Below are positions 10,655-21,528 of a stretch of 64,000 bases of DNA, one piece after another. Below the pieces are notes generated by a model. The model made no database searches, was not told the origin of the DNA, and was given only the letters and a program-made list of their open reading frames with translations. The stretch spans positions 228,494,434 through 228,558,433 of the forward strand of contig JALIGW010000001.1 of NCBI GenBank assembly GCA_023053685.1, given 5' to 3'. The position numbers and the translations under genes are program-made. How positions within the stretch are numbered: position 1 is the first letter of the stretch; each line of letters begins with the position of its first letter. The DNA is from Diadophis punctatus similis. Its lineage: Eukaryota; Chordata; Lepidosauria; Squamata; Dipsadidae.

Positions 10655-10850
10655 CTTTTTCAAAAAGCAACTGGCCCTTTGTTTTTCTTTGAAGAGGTTT
10701 TGCTTGTTATCCAAGAAGCTTCTTCAGTTCTGACTTCAGTTTCTTGGATGAGAAGCAAAATGTCTTCAAGGAAAAACAAAAGTCTGGTTGCCTTTTGAAA
10801 AAGCACCTTTGGGACAACCATGACCTGGATGACTGAGAATCTCAACAGAC
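10655..10850. mobile_element. Inverted pair of Penelope-like ends with decayed hammerhead cores
   Basis: Two copies lie head to head. On the reverse strand, up to about 10735, the sequence reads CTGAAGAAGCTTCTTGGAT. On the forward strand, from about 10739, it reads TTTCTTGGATGAGAAGC, then TGTCTTCAAGG and CACCTTTGGGACAACCATG. The latter continues exactly like the element at 47397. Both copies have lost the GAAAC/ACGT core (AAAACCTC and CAAAATGTC). The pair forms an inverted repeat with arms of roughly 70 bp. Confidence 0.62.
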
Positions 10851-11590
10851 ATGCAGGGAGAAGGAAAGTCTCAGTACAAGCCTGGGGCTACACAGGAAGT
10901 TTGATGGTCTCCCATGGACACTTTTCCTTTGTCAACTAATGCCACATACCAAGAAGCTAGAGCAGCCAATCCTAAAAAGGATGAAAGGTGCAGATCAATT
11001 ATGAGTTCACATTGACATTCAGGGCAAAACTAGAATAAACAAAGCAAAGCCCAGATATTGAACATGGTGGCTCCTGTCATAAGAACAACCTTCTCTTATT
11101 TTCTTTGTGTACAAACAAGGGATGCAGTAACCAAAATTCATCACTTGCATTCTCTGATGGCACAGAAGAAATGAATAAAGAAATCGGTAACACTTATTTT
11201 ACATATCTTAAGGGATGGTAGGTTAAAGGCACAGACAAACACTGAGAATAGGGGTTCAGAAGTCTTGTCTTCTCACTACAAACCATTCCTAGTTTACCAG
11301 TTTTTTTCTTACAGTGGGGCCTACATTCTTTGGTTTTTCTTTTGTTTTTAATAAACAGACTTTTTGCAGTTTTCTTTAATATCTCTTTCAAGCTTCAACT
11401 CATTCTGAACTTTATAACAATAATAATAATAATTGTTATGGACAGTCCTTCAATTTCCTAAATATTCCCTTTTTCCCATTCAGCATTTTGGAGAGGTCTG
11501 CATGCATCTATTTCTTCAATTATTCTTCTTGTAGGAATTGTGACTATATCTTTAGCATCTCATTTTGTAGAATTTTCTATCCCTCTAGAA
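10851..11590. other. Unannotated DNA
   Basis: No recognisable gene. A short (AAT)n run lies near 11420. Confidence 0.45.
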
Positions 11591-11969
11591 CAGGGGTGTC
11601 AAACTCAATTTCATTGAGGGCCGCATCACGGCTGTGGTTGACCTTGGTGGGGGGGGCTGGGGGGGCATGTCTGACTGGGTGGGTGTGGCCAGCTTGATGC
11701 CACTACATGTTTCCTCTACGCACTGAGTAGACCAAGCCAATGCTACGTTGGTCTGATCTTTCCTCTTTGCATTGGGTAGACCAAGCTGACGATTCCATTG
11801 GGTAGACCGGGCCGAAGCTATGCTGTCCTGATTTTTCCTCTTTGCACTGGGTAGACTGGGCTGATGCTACATTGGCCTGATCTTTCCTCTTCGCACTGGG
11901 TAGACCAGGACGGCTGTGACCACATCGTGGGGGGCATTCGGCCTGCGGGCCTTGAGTTTGACACCCCTG
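11591..11969. mobile_element. hAT element with perfect TSD CTCTAGAA and internal tandem repeats
   Basis: The ends CAGGGGTGTCAAACTC and TTGAGTTTGACACCCCTG are perfect or near-perfect inverted repeats. CTCTAGAA flanks both sides exactly (11583-11590 and 11970-11977). The interior (about 11718-11930) consists of imperfect units of roughly 50-60 bp carrying TTTCCTCTTTGCAxTGGGTAG, AGACCAAGC and GATGCTACxTTGG. There is no transposase. It is a longer derivative of the 6061/8897 family. Confidence 0.93.
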
Positions 11970-11977
11970 CTCTAGAA

Positions 11978-12299
11978 CTTCCCTCCTTCAAGAATTCTAG
12001 CCATTGGATGTGTCCCATCTTCTCTTGGAGTTTATCAAAATCATTTTTTTCTGAAGTCCAGTATACAAGTTTGACTCTTCTCATTTCATCCTCATTGGGG
12101 TATCATGGATATAGGAATGAAACTACTTTTTTCCCAGGGTACTGGTAGTTTTTACGTATTCAGCCAAGTCTTCCTTGGTGGTGAGGAATACCTCCCCCCT
12201 TCTTCTTTTTTCCATCTTCTGACAGATGAAGTTGTCACCAAGAGAGGCACAAATGTGCTGGACCTCCGATTCTTGGCAGAGTTATATTTCCAGAACAGA
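11978..12299. other. Unannotated DNA
   Basis: No recognisable gene or repeat between the hAT element and the LINE tail. Confidence 0.4.
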
Positions 12300-12619
12300 A
12301 CAGAACAGAATAGAATAGAATAGAATAGAATTTTTTATTGGCCAAGTGTGATTGGAAACACAAGGAATTTGTCTTTGGTGCATATGCTCTCAGTGTACAT
12401 AAAAGAAAAGATACATTCATCAAGAATCATAAGGTACAACACTTAATGATAGTCCAGGTACAAATAAGCAATCAAATCATATTAGGAACCAGTCAATATA
12501 AATTGTAAGGATACAAGCAACAAAGTTACAGTCATTTGTGGGAGGAGATGGGTGATGGGAACGACGAGAACATTAATAGTAGTGCAGACTTAGTAAATAG
12601 TTTGACAGTGTTGAGGGAA

Positions 12620-13165
12620 TTATTTGTTTAGCAGAGTGATGGCGTTTGGGAAAAAACTGTTCTTGTCTCTAGTTGTTCTGGTGTGCAGTGCTCTGTAGTG
12701 TCGTTTTGAGGGTAGGAGTTGAAACAGTTTGTGTCTAGGATGTGAGGTGTCTGTAAATATTTTCACAGCCCTCTTTTTGACACATGCAGTATACAGGTTC
12801 TCAATGGACGGCAGCTTGGTAGCAATTGTTTTTTCTGCAGCTCTGATTATCCTTTGAAGTCTGTGTCTGTCTTGTTGGGTTGCAGAACCGAACCAGACAG
12901 TTATAGAGGTGCAGATGACAGACTCAATAATTCCTCTATAGAACTGTATCAGCAGCTCCTTGGGCAGTTTGAGCTTTCTGAGTTGGCGCAGAAATAACAT
13001 TCTTTGTTGTGCTTTTTTGATGATGTTTTTGATGTTAGGTGTCCATTTTAGATCTTGCCATATGGTAGAGCCTAGAAATTTGAAGGTCTCTACGGTTGAT
13101 ACTGTGTTGTCTAGTATTGTAAGAGGTGGAAGTATGGGCGGATTTCTCCTAAAGTCTATCACCAT
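12620..13165 (-). pseudogene. LINE reverse-transcriptase C-terminal region
   Basis: About 181 codons. It covers the region after the catalytic palm: DFRRNPP, KFLGSTIWQDLKWTPNI, AQQRMLFLRQLRKLKLPKE, SITVWFGSATQQDRHR, then the C-terminal LFQLLPSKRHYRALHTRTTR. This matches the thumb and C-terminal domain of L2/CR1-superfamily polyproteins. It is the downstream continuation of the fragment at 13211, separated by a frameshift, so no intact protein is made. Confidence 0.85.
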
Positions 13166-13210
13166 TTCTACGGTTTTGAGTGTATTCAGTTCCAGATTGT
13201 TCCAGTCGCA

Positions 13211-13818
13211 CTACAAGGTTAGTTGTTCAACCTCCCGTCTGTATGCGGATTCATCATTGTCTCGAATGAGGCTGATCACTGTTGTGTCATCTGCGAACTT
13301 CAGTAGTTTAACAGATGGATCATTAGAGATGCAGTCATTGGTATATAGAGAGAAGAGAAGTGGAGAGAGCCCACAGCCTTGGGGGGTCCCTGTGCTAATT
13401 GTACAGGTATCTGATGTGATTCTGCTTAGCTTCACCTGCTGCTTCCTTTTTGTTAGGAAGCTTATGATCCACTTACAAGTGTGTTCAGGTACCGCTAGCT
13501 GGTTCAGCTTAGTTAGAAGAGTGTCTGTAATGATGGTATTGAATGCTGAACTAAAGTCTACAAAGAGGACTCTTGCGTAGGCCTTTGAAGATTCAAGATG
13601 TTGTAGGATGTAGTGCAGAGCCATATTAAGAGCATCATCTGTTGATCTGTTTGCTCGGTATGCAAATTGCAGGGGGTCTAACAGTGGATCCCTGATGGTT
13701 TTCAAGTGGGACAGCACTAGCCTTTCAAAGGTTTTCATAACTACAGATGTTAGAGCAACTGGTCTGTAGTTGTTCAGTTCCTTGATGGAGGGCTTCTTCG
13801 GCACTGGGATGATAGTAG
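13211..13818 (-). pseudogene. LINE reverse-transcriptase catalytic region
   Basis: The frame contains RT signatures in order: IIPVPKKPSIKELNNYRPVA, LQFAYRANRSTDDALN, LFVDFSSAFNTI (palm motif with the first Asp), GTPQGCGLSPLLFSLY, then KFADDTTVISL (the catalytic FADD box). All are typical of L2-type elements. Translation upstream of 13818 passes into antisense LTR sequence, so the open frame that continues to 13948 is artificial at its N terminus. The catalytic aspartates are intact, but the gene is broken on both sides. Confidence 0.9.
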
Positions 13819-14233
13819 TGTCAGGCCGAAGCCATTTTACTTGGGGTCTTTGGCCTGCCACACTTTGTGCTATTTTAAAATGTATTCTTTGCTGTGGGAA
13901 TTTGGGAGGGTTAATTGCTTGAGGGACGTCTGCATGTAGCCATAACAAATTCCTTCTAGATTGTCAAGGTCATCCTTTGTCTTTGCACTCCTGCACCTGC
14001 ACAGAGGAGATGGGAGTTTCTACCAAGTTGGCAGATGAAGATTGGTCAACGTGATGGACTTGGGGGTGTGGGGAGAAGGGCTTGAACTTTCAACTGGGTG
14101 GAGAAACCCCTGGGACTTCAGTTTCGGGTTTCTCCCAGATGTGCCAACATGGCTCTGCTAATAAATTGGAACTTTGAGGAATACTTTGCCTCAGACTCTG
14201 ATTTAGTTTTCGATGCTATTTGGAACCCTGACA
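13819..14233 (+). mobile_element. Solo LTR with 5-bp TSD AGTAG inside the LINE
   Basis: Begins TGTCAGGCCGAAG and ends TTGGAACCCTGACA, so it has TG..CA termini with TGTCAGG/CCTGACA inverted ends. AGTAG flanks it exactly (13814-13818 and 14234-14238). It carries a polyadenylation-type signal (AATAAA, in TAATAAATTGG) in the forward sense. Removing it joins the two halves of the LINE reading frame. The end sequences match the LTR at 17279 and the end of the gypsy LTR at 38456. It arose by recombination between the two LTRs of a full element. Confidence 0.93.
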
Positions 14234-14542
14234 AGTAGAGCATTTGAAGCCAGAAGGAACATAGTACATTTCTAGCGATTTATTGAAGATTCGGGTGAAG
14301 ATGGGGGCCAATTGGTCAGCACAGACTTTTAAGCAAGATGGAGTTATCTTGTCTGGGCCTGGAGCTTTCCCTGGTTTTTGTCTGTGAAATAGGTCTTGCA
14401 CTTCCTTTTCTGTGATCACTAGGGGTTGTGAACCCAATGGTATGGGGTCAGTTGTAGGAGGCTTGGCTGTTGTTGGTGTGTCTGCAATGGGGGTTGTGGA
14501 GATAGGTGACTGCAGTTTCCTTTCAAACCCGCAGTAAAACAC
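14234..14542 (-). pseudogene. LINE reverse-transcriptase N-terminal region
   Basis: Reverse-strand frame with ITEKEVQDLFHRQKPGKAPG, PDKITPSCLKVCADQLAPIF and FNKSLEMYYVPSGFK, the fingers region of L2-type RTs. It reaches the LTR junction after FKCST and resumes at IIPVPKK on the other side of the LTR. Further 5' sequence (about 14545-14690) continues in another frame with NYLDIWRTLKNITGYGKP and QLADDLNVFYCGFER. Confidence 0.87.
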
Positions 14543-14730
14543 GTTCAGGTCATCTGCCAGTTGTTGATTTCCTTTAGCCTGGGAAGGTGGTTTGCCATAA
14601 CCAGTGATATTTTTAAGAGTTCTCCATATGTCAAGATAATTGAAATCTTCTTTATTGCTATCACATGACTCTTCAAAAGTCTTGTCATCTGATGCAGAAA
14701 GGCCTCATTCGTCTCTTCTGTCTGCTCCAG

Positions 14731-15584
14731 CAGGCTAAATCCCCACAATGATGTCATTTTTGTTTCTCTCTTCTTTTAGCTCTGCCACAAATACATACTT
14801 CCACTTAGAAATCCAATTCACTTATATACTGCAGAACTTACTATGCTTCATTTCAATTTTTTCCATATATTTCTCAGATGCCATTGATTATGTCTAAGTG
14901 AAGTTGACATAAGTAGCTTTCAAGCTGATGTTTATGTAAATGTACCACATATTTTGGACCCTGTTGGGTGTACTAAAAGATTCTTAAATCAGTAGAGTTT
15001 GGATCAGCCATAGGGTATCTGTTAATGGGGGCTATGCTTTTTGTTGAAACCAAGTGATACTTTCTGAAAAGTGTTAATGGGAAAAAGAAAAAATGGCTGC
15101 CAAGGCCAACTTGTTAATGGATACTACCTTCTCTATTAGCCAACCTAGAAGAGTAGAACATCTTCCAAAAGGATATTTTAGATAATACGTATTTTTGTAT
15201 TATGTTTGCTTAGTTTCTTAATAAGACCAGCCCTGGTTGATATTCAGAAGCTAAGAGGAAAATTTAGGGCTGCTGTCCCAACTGGGATGTCAGAAAAGAT
15301 TCCTACAAGAAGATTACGGTAGTTGAGCTTGTTTAAATGATGTCTTTATATTGCATTATAGTATTTTTAATCTTGTTTTGATTGAAATAATCATCATCAT
15401 TGTTTGCAATTAACCATAATCCTATAGCCATTTTAAAGAAGGTTATTCTTCAAAAAATACTGTAAGTTGAGATTGATATAAAAAGTTTTCTTTACATGAA
15501 AAAGAAAAAAAATGGAAATCAAATTTCTGTAAAACTGTCTCTGTTGAGCCCTCCTTTGACTATACTGTGATTCAATATTGCAAG
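14731..15584. other. Unannotated DNA
   Basis: AT-rich, no recognised feature. Confidence 0.45.
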
Positions 15585-15905
15585 GAGACATGAGAGCTGT
15601 CTTCAGTTATCAGAAGAGCTGTCCGGTAGAAGACAGAAATTGTTCAGACTTGTTCCAGAAGACAAGAAACAATGGGGTTCAATCACGAGATACTAGATTT
15701 TGATCAGAGATTAGGGAATATCTCCAAATGGTAAGAGCTCTACAAAAGTGCCTAAGGAAGAGAAGGATTTTCTTTCACTAAAGAAGTATAAACAAGGGCA
15801 GATGGACATCTGTTGAGGATGATGTAGTGATGGATTCCTGCACTAAGCAGGAACTTGACTAGATAATCTCCAAGATACCTTCCAACCTGATTTAACTGAT
15901 TTTAT
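15585..15905 (+). mobile_element. Old CR1-type LINE 3'-end remnant
   Basis: Diverged sequence in the order expected for a CR1 3' end: GTCTTCAGTTATCAGAAGAGC, CTGTCCGGTAGAAGACAG, GAACTTGACTAGATAATCTC and CTTCCAACCTG. It is non-coding now and clearly older than the copy at 28865. Confidence 0.55.
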
Positions 15906-15950
15906 GAGTCATATGTAACATATGTTTTTATGAGTCATATGTAACATATG
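15905..15950. repeat. 26-bp tandem duplication
   Basis: TGAGTCATATGTAACATATG is repeated twice with a period of 26 bp. Each unit contains the palindrome-like CATATGTAACATATG. Confidence 0.85.
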
Positions 15951-16584
15951 CTTTAATTTTACTGATAATGTCATGGCCTAAATTCTACTCTCTTAACTCC
16001 TAAAATATTGGTGGATTGGCCAATTTCCAGCCCTTAACCACTTCTTATCTTGCTGCTACCAATGACAAGGCTGTAAGATTCTTAACGCAGGGAGCATTGT
16101 TACCATCTTTAAAGATACACGTTATAGCAGGTGACGGAACCTTGTTGACTTCGCTGAACTTGAAAAACCTCATCAGAGTTAAACCTAGTTCATACCTGGA
16201 AATTCCAGGGATTTAGATTAGGTTGAACAACATCCTATGATGGTGCAAAGAAAAATTGCATGCGTTTGTCTGTATCATCATCAGGAAGCAAGGTTTTATT
16301 AAGTTTTCTTTTTAATCAAAGATAAAAATAATAAAGCTCCACCAAAAGAAATGTATGATTTCATGAATTAAATGCAGTGCTTTGACTTAGCATTTTTGGA
16401 TAGTGGGACTATCAAGCCATGTACTGTATGGCCCAATGCCCCTACTTTCCTCTATTGCTTATGACCTACTTGACTTTTTGACATTTATAAATGTTGTTGG
16501 TTTACCATCTGATTGCTTAAGAGATTCCATAGTCAGAAGCTCCTAGTGAACAAAATTAACTGATGGAATTTCCCATAATAACAT
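15951..16584. other. Unannotated DNA
   Basis: No recognised gene. A 66-codon frame at 16016 has no identifiable domain. Confidence 0.4.
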
Positions 16585-16700
16585 GTAAAATGAGGACTTA
16601 GATTGTTGGGCACAATATGCTGACTTTGTAAACCCCTTAGAGAGGGCTGTAAAAAGCACTCTAAAGCGGTATATAAGTCTAAGTGCTATTGCTATTGCTA
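16585..16700 (+). mobile_element. Sauria-type SINE, 3' fragment
   Basis: Contains GTAAAATGAGGACTTAGATT, AGAGAGGGCTGTAAAAAGC and the tail TAAGTCTAAGTGCTATTGC. It is 5' truncated within the core and slightly more diverged than the 1727 and 3225 copies. Confidence 0.9.
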
Positions 16701-17278
16701 AAGTGAAATCAAGCTACAACTCTGAATGCCATTTCAAGTGACATGCTTTTTCTGCTGGTTGTATTGACTCTTAGAAAGTTTGGATAGTGGCTGTAAGATG
16801 GGATAATACACTGGAAATCTATGGGAAGCTTGACTCATAAGCTTGCTTGTGTTTGGAAACTGTGTTGGCCAAGCTGTTAACCTAGCAGATTACTCCAGGG
16901 AAAGAGAATTTATGGGGATGACGCATAACAGAGTAAAAACAAATAAGATCATAAACTGGTCTTTGCTTGCCTTTATACTACAGTCTGGGATTTCATCCAT
17001 TAAAATTGTTGACATTTAGAAGATCCCTGTGAGGAGAGTAGGAATGTTTTTTTGAATGTCTAGTTTGGATATTTCAAACAGCAGAAATTATGGAACGGTT
17101 GAAACTAAATGAGGTCTTTATTACCTTGATTTTCCCCTCTGCTCTATAAATAGAGATTTGTTAATGGGGCTCAGAAGAATGTCTGGATGCTGAATCTGTC
17201 TTAATCTTGACAACTGAGCTTGTTTGGAGGTTATGGCAGAGGAGTGCAGCTATTGTAATACCCTTGACTGAAGATCGG
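16701..17278. other. Unannotated DNA
   Basis: No recognised gene or repeat up to the LTR target site. Confidence 0.45.
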
Positions 17279-17658
17279 TGTCAACCCTGAAGCTGACCTG
17301 ACCGAGGCCATTTTCGCCACACTGGAGTTGAGGGATAGGGAGGGGGGGAATAGAGATAGCTGGAGTTTTGCAGCCAAAATAAAACATTTTCTCTTGGGAA
17401 CCAAGACACCTGGCCTGAGGAAGGATGAGTGATGTCACAAGGCAACCAGACAGCACCTTGATTGGACCATGTGGCTGATTATTTGGGGTTGAGGGAAAAC
17501 TTTTACTTTTAATTATGTGAAAACCACAGGAACCTTCAGAGTCGGTTTTCACCAGCTTGTGCCAATATGATACTGTATATCCAATAAAACTGTTCTTTGA
17601 GGAATCTACCTGCCTTGGAGTTCTGTTTGTTATGGGTATATTACTTGGAACCCTGACA
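17279..17658 (+). mobile_element. Solo LTR with 5-bp TSD ATCGG
   Basis: Begins TGTCAACCCTGAAGC and ends TTGGAACCCTGACA. ATCGG flanks both ends exactly (17274-17278 and 17659-17663). Contains CCAATAAAACTGTTCTTTGA, a polyadenylation-type signal followed by a motif also present in the 13819 LTR (ACTTTGAGGAAT). It is a related LTR family, 380 bp versus 415 bp. No internal region remains. Confidence 0.92.
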
Positions 17659-17663
17659 ATCGG

Positions 17664-18605
17664 TACACTCCTTCTATCTGGGATGGTCATCCTCTTTCAC
17701 TGAGTGTGCAGCTTCAAGAGGGATGCACATGGAGCAGTGAGGGAAGAAGGAGACACCTGGCTAGCCAGCCAGATCAGCCAGATCAACTGATATCAATGGG
17801 TTGCAGATGTCGCAGCCAGATCACCCTCACATGCTATTGACAACAGAATAAATGGGCATTCTCTAAATTTGAGTATAAAAAGTAGACATTACCTAAAGTT
17901 GACTATACAAAAAGCATTAAATCAGCGTACAAATTTCAACTCAAATATTCTGAGATACTGCAATTAACTGGAGCTTTCAGGCATGTGAATGGCCAGTGTG
18001 AATGTAAAACTTCGTTTCTTTTCTCAGTGAGCAGGTGATGATTAGCTGAGGCAGCTGCTATAAGTGCTAGTTGGTCAAGACACCTTTCTTCCTCTCCAAT
18101 GAATTGGGAAACTCTCATCCACACAGCTAATACAGTTGAACCTATAAGATATCAATTTGAGGGCCAAGGATGCAAATGTGTTTGCTTACCTGTATTTTTA
18201 ACATGATAAATATGAGTTTAATGGCTTGATTGTATGAGGAATGGAGTAGCTTATTACAAGTTCCCTTCTTGAAATCCAGTTATATGTCTACATTATCCAA
18301 ACATTTAGTTTAGATGATTAAACAAGAAAGAAAGAAAAACTATTTGGTTGAAAAAAAATGGCACTGCAAATAATAAAAAAGAATAATTCTAAGCTGTCCT
18401 GTGAATAAGAGTGAATTCTATTTACCCATTTTGAATAGCTCAGTATAATAGATTAATGGCTATTTATTTTGAGTGAAGACAGCCTTAGAAATGAGTTTAG
18501 TAGCCCACTCCCCAATCTAAGGCCTTCTGAAGTAATGTCCATGCTGGTTGTCCACCTGTCACCCCAGCACATTTGAAGCACTCCTGACTAAAAGAGTAGC
18601 TATTA
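17664..18605. other. Unannotated DNA
   Basis: AT-rich, no recognised gene or repeat. Confidence 0.45.
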
Positions 18606-18985
18606 CAAGTAGCCCTCAACTTATGACCACAATTGAGCCCAAAATTTATGTTGCTAAGTGAGAAATTTATTAAGTGAGTTTTGCCCCATTTTACCACTTT
18701 TCTTTTCACATTGCTTAAATGAATTACTACACTTGTTAAATTAATAGCATGGTTGTTAAGTGAATCTGTTTTCCCCATTGATTTTTCTTGACAAAGGGTT
18801 GCAAAAGGTGATCACATGACCCTGGGACACTGCAACTGTCATAAATGTGAGTCAGTTGCCAAGCATCCGGATTTTTATCACATGATACAGTAATGGTCAT
18901 AAGTTTGAAAAATGGTCATAAGTCACTTTTTTCAGTGCCATTGTAACTTTGAGCGGTCAGTAAATGAACTGTCGAGGACTAGCTG
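18606..18985 (+). mobile_element. TA-flanked MITE (tagtcct family)
   Basis: TA on each side. The left end CAAGTAGCCCTCAACTTATG and the right end TGTCGAGGACTAGCTG are inverted repeats with mismatches. The interior has GAGTTTTGCCCCATTTTAC, GGTGATCACATGACC and TTTTTCAGTGCCATTGTAAC, shared with 5598 and 61015. Confidence 0.86.
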
Positions 18986-20034
18986 TACTATTATGGATTT
19001 TTTAAAGTTTTATTTTAAAGAAAAGGCTGTATTTATAAACCCCGTTTTCTTCTCCAGTTATGTACCTTGATTGCTTTGGAGGCAATATATGAGTGGATAT
19101 TTTAAGACTGCAGTTAGAACTACATCAACGGATTGTTAGGTTAAAAACAATTGAGGAAGTATGGAGTTCCCTGTTCCATTCATTAGTCCTTTTGGTAAAT
19201 GGGGAAATATATGCCTGCATGGAAGGGTTGGCTCCTATTTTAATGCTTCCATTGTAACTTGGAAGGGATTGAGATGAAAGCAGGAAACATGTGAACGAGG
19301 AGGTATTTTGCTGTCCATCATAAGTACATGCGTTAGGGTGGATGAGACCAGGTTCTTCTAGTAGATCTCGGGGTGACTTCCAGTCAAACCAGCAAGGTTT
19401 TCCATTTCTTTTCTGTCCCTCCTCCCCACTTCCAAAATTGACTTGCTAAGAGAAGACACTGTGGAAGACCCGATGTGGACTGTCCTACCGAAGGACTTGT
19501 AAGTTCTGTTGGGCTGCTGATCACATGCTCAGGGGCAATCTGTGCCCTCATTCTTAGCTCTTGTAGTATAGATGTCTATTTGCAGATGGACTATTGGAAT
19601 CCAAAGATCCTGCAGCTTAAGCTTGTTCACCCCTGCTTAAAAGAACATAGAATGTGGCTCACTATGTACCAGAGAACCCATATTACAACCTTACATCATA
19701 CCTCCATCTGTAAGTACCTTTTTGAAATGTAACTTAACTATAATGACCATAGCTCTAAAACTAATTACTGCAGTTCTGGCACAAAAAACAAACCAACCAA
19801 CCAACAAATACAGCAATCTAATGTATAATTTTAGCTGAGCCTAAGCACACAACATAAGGTTTAGAGCAACACTGCGAAGTGTTTCCTCCCTGTTTTAATT
19901 TGGATGTCAAACCCCAAAGCCACAACTTTCATATCTACCTGCTCAAGCAGAGCTTTTTCTCTTTGCAGGCAATTCAAGGTTGAATCTGCAGGTTTTTGAG
20001 GAATGGGCATTGAGGAGCATATGTACATATAGGG
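18986..20034. other. Unannotated DNA
   Basis: No recognised gene. A short (AACC)n run lies near 19790. Confidence 0.45.
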
Positions 20035-20428
20035 CAGAGGTAGGGAGGGGCGGATTTCGCAACCGCTCCGGAGCCCTCTCTGCCGGTCCACCCGGCATGT
20101 CGCCATTTTTTTCAGTGATTTTCAGGAGATTTTGCTTCTGCGCATGCGCGGAAGCAAAATCACGCCAAAATCTCGCGAGGGGACGAGAGAGAGAGAGAGA
20201 GATTTCGGCGACATTTTGCCTGTGCGCATGAGTGGAAGCAAAATCACACCGAAATCTCTCTCACGCATGCGTCCCCTCATGAGATTTCAGCGCGATTTTG
20301 CTTCCGTGCATGCACAGAAGCAAAATCGTGTGAGGGGGCATGTGTGCATAGCACGCGCACGCACCCCTGAAGCGTGGAGATGCATGCGCATGGCTCCGGC
20401 AGCGAGGTAAGTGAGCAACCCGCCCCTG
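20035..20428. mobile_element. hAT element with perfect TSD ATATAGGG
   Basis: Starts CAGAGGTAGGGAGGGGCGG, ends AGCAACCCGCCCCTG. ATATAGGG flanks both ends exactly (20027-20034 and 20429-20436). The interior is rich in repeated hairpin-prone motifs (GCGCATGCGCGGAAGCAAAA and related copies) and CpG, consistent with a fairly recent insertion. There is no transposase. Confidence 0.92.
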
Positions 20429-20436
20429 ATATAGGG

Positions 20437-21136
20437 GTGTGCAGTCTGGAAAAGGATACAGATTTTGACAAAACTTGCCAAAGGATTGCAGTTTTTCTCC
20501 AACTCTTAACCATGAAGAGACAGGGAGATTGCAAAAGGTGTTTTGGTTTAGATGCATGAAATCAATATCATTTTACACACACATTTGTTGTTGTAAAGAT
20601 TTAGACAGTGATGGTAAGTTTGGGTAAAGCAGCCCCTACCTAATGGGATTTGCTCGCAAGAATCATCTGCCAGAGTTCCCCCTCCTTCCAGCCATTATGT
20701 TCAATCAGTTTAACAATCAGTGCATTTTAATCACTGAAGCATAATTTGGCTGAGATCTTGCTTGTTCACAGTTCTGTCTTTTATAATGCTCTGCATGATT
20801 TTATTTGTAATTATTGCATTTGCTGCATTTTGGATGTTTTGACTTTTTATGGACAGCGCTTTTATGTGCAGGAACATGATAATAGAGCAATTCGTTAATT
20901 ATTCAGGCAGTGTTTTATGTACACACAGTTCCCTCAAATGATGGGGAAATGACCAGAGCAACCGCCAATGTCCAGCCACACAACACTGTTTTGGAGCATA
21001 GGACACCGAGAGATACGAAGGAGACTTTGCAGGCGGTCTGCAAAGATTGTGTGAAAGGCTGAGTGAGGATAGGAAAATATAGGGTCCTTCTGCTTAGCAG
21101 ACATTAGGACAGGCAACAGGAGGGAGCCACAAATTC
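20437..21136. other. Repeat-poor DNA, possible conserved non-coding block
   Basis: No gene. The 20.64-20.92 kb part contains homeodomain-like words (TTTGTAATTATTGC, CGTTAATTATTC). Whether it is conserved cannot be told from one sequence. Confidence 0.3.
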
Positions 21137-21144
21137 ATCTGAAC

Positions 21145-21520
21145 CACTTACCTTCGCCACCGGTTCGCGTTGCGACATTTCGCACACGCGTGTGCGCGTC
21201 CTCTCGCACAATTTCACTTCCACGCATGCTCAGAAGGTGGATTCAGCCCGAAACACAGCTGAGGAGCTCATCAGCTATGCTTTGGGTGAAGAAATAAAGG
21301 TCAGTATTAACCCGGGGGCGGGTGGGAGGGCTTTTTTCAAAGCACAGAACGCTGTGAAGCCATCCAAACACAGGAAAATCGGCCAAAAATTCAGAAAAAA
21401 AGATGGCGGTGAGCATGAACCGGCACAGACAGAACCGGATCCGTGATGCCAAAATTACATCACCAGCAGGCTGCTAACGGTTCGGGCGATCTGGTCCAAA
21501 CTGGGAGGAACCCACCCCTG
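21145..21520. mobile_element. hAT element with perfect TSD ATCTGAAC
   Basis: The left end CACTTACCTTCGCCACCGG is degraded. The right end GGGAGGAACCCACCCCTG is typical of the family at 20035 and 7675. ATCTGAAC flanks both sides exactly (21137-21144 and 21521-21528). The interior contains ACCGGTTCGCG and CTGGTCCAAACTGGG, shared with the same family. Confidence 0.88.
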
Positions 21521-21528
21521 ATCTGAAC

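Larger units (their letters stand above)
12300..14730 (-). mobile_element. L2/L3-type LINE, long 5'-truncated copy split by an LTR
   Basis: Reverse strand. The 3' tail is at the left: a run of AGAAC/AGAAT pentamers at about 12296-12332, then the TTATTGGCCAAGTGTGATTGG 3' end shared with the 7247 copy. The reverse-transcriptase ORF extends rightward to about 14.7 kb, where the element is 5' truncated before any endonuclease domain. It is interrupted at 13819-14233 by a solo LTR and has at least one further frame break near 13.17-13.21 kb. The tail is a pentameric microsatellite, as reported for some snake CR1/L3 LINEs that seed microsatellites. Confidence 0.9.

Noticed and set aside
13211..13948. 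Continuous 245-codon reverse frame as one gene
   Set aside because: The N-terminal 43 or so residues are antisense LTR sequence; only the part up to 13818 is LINE reverse transcriptase.
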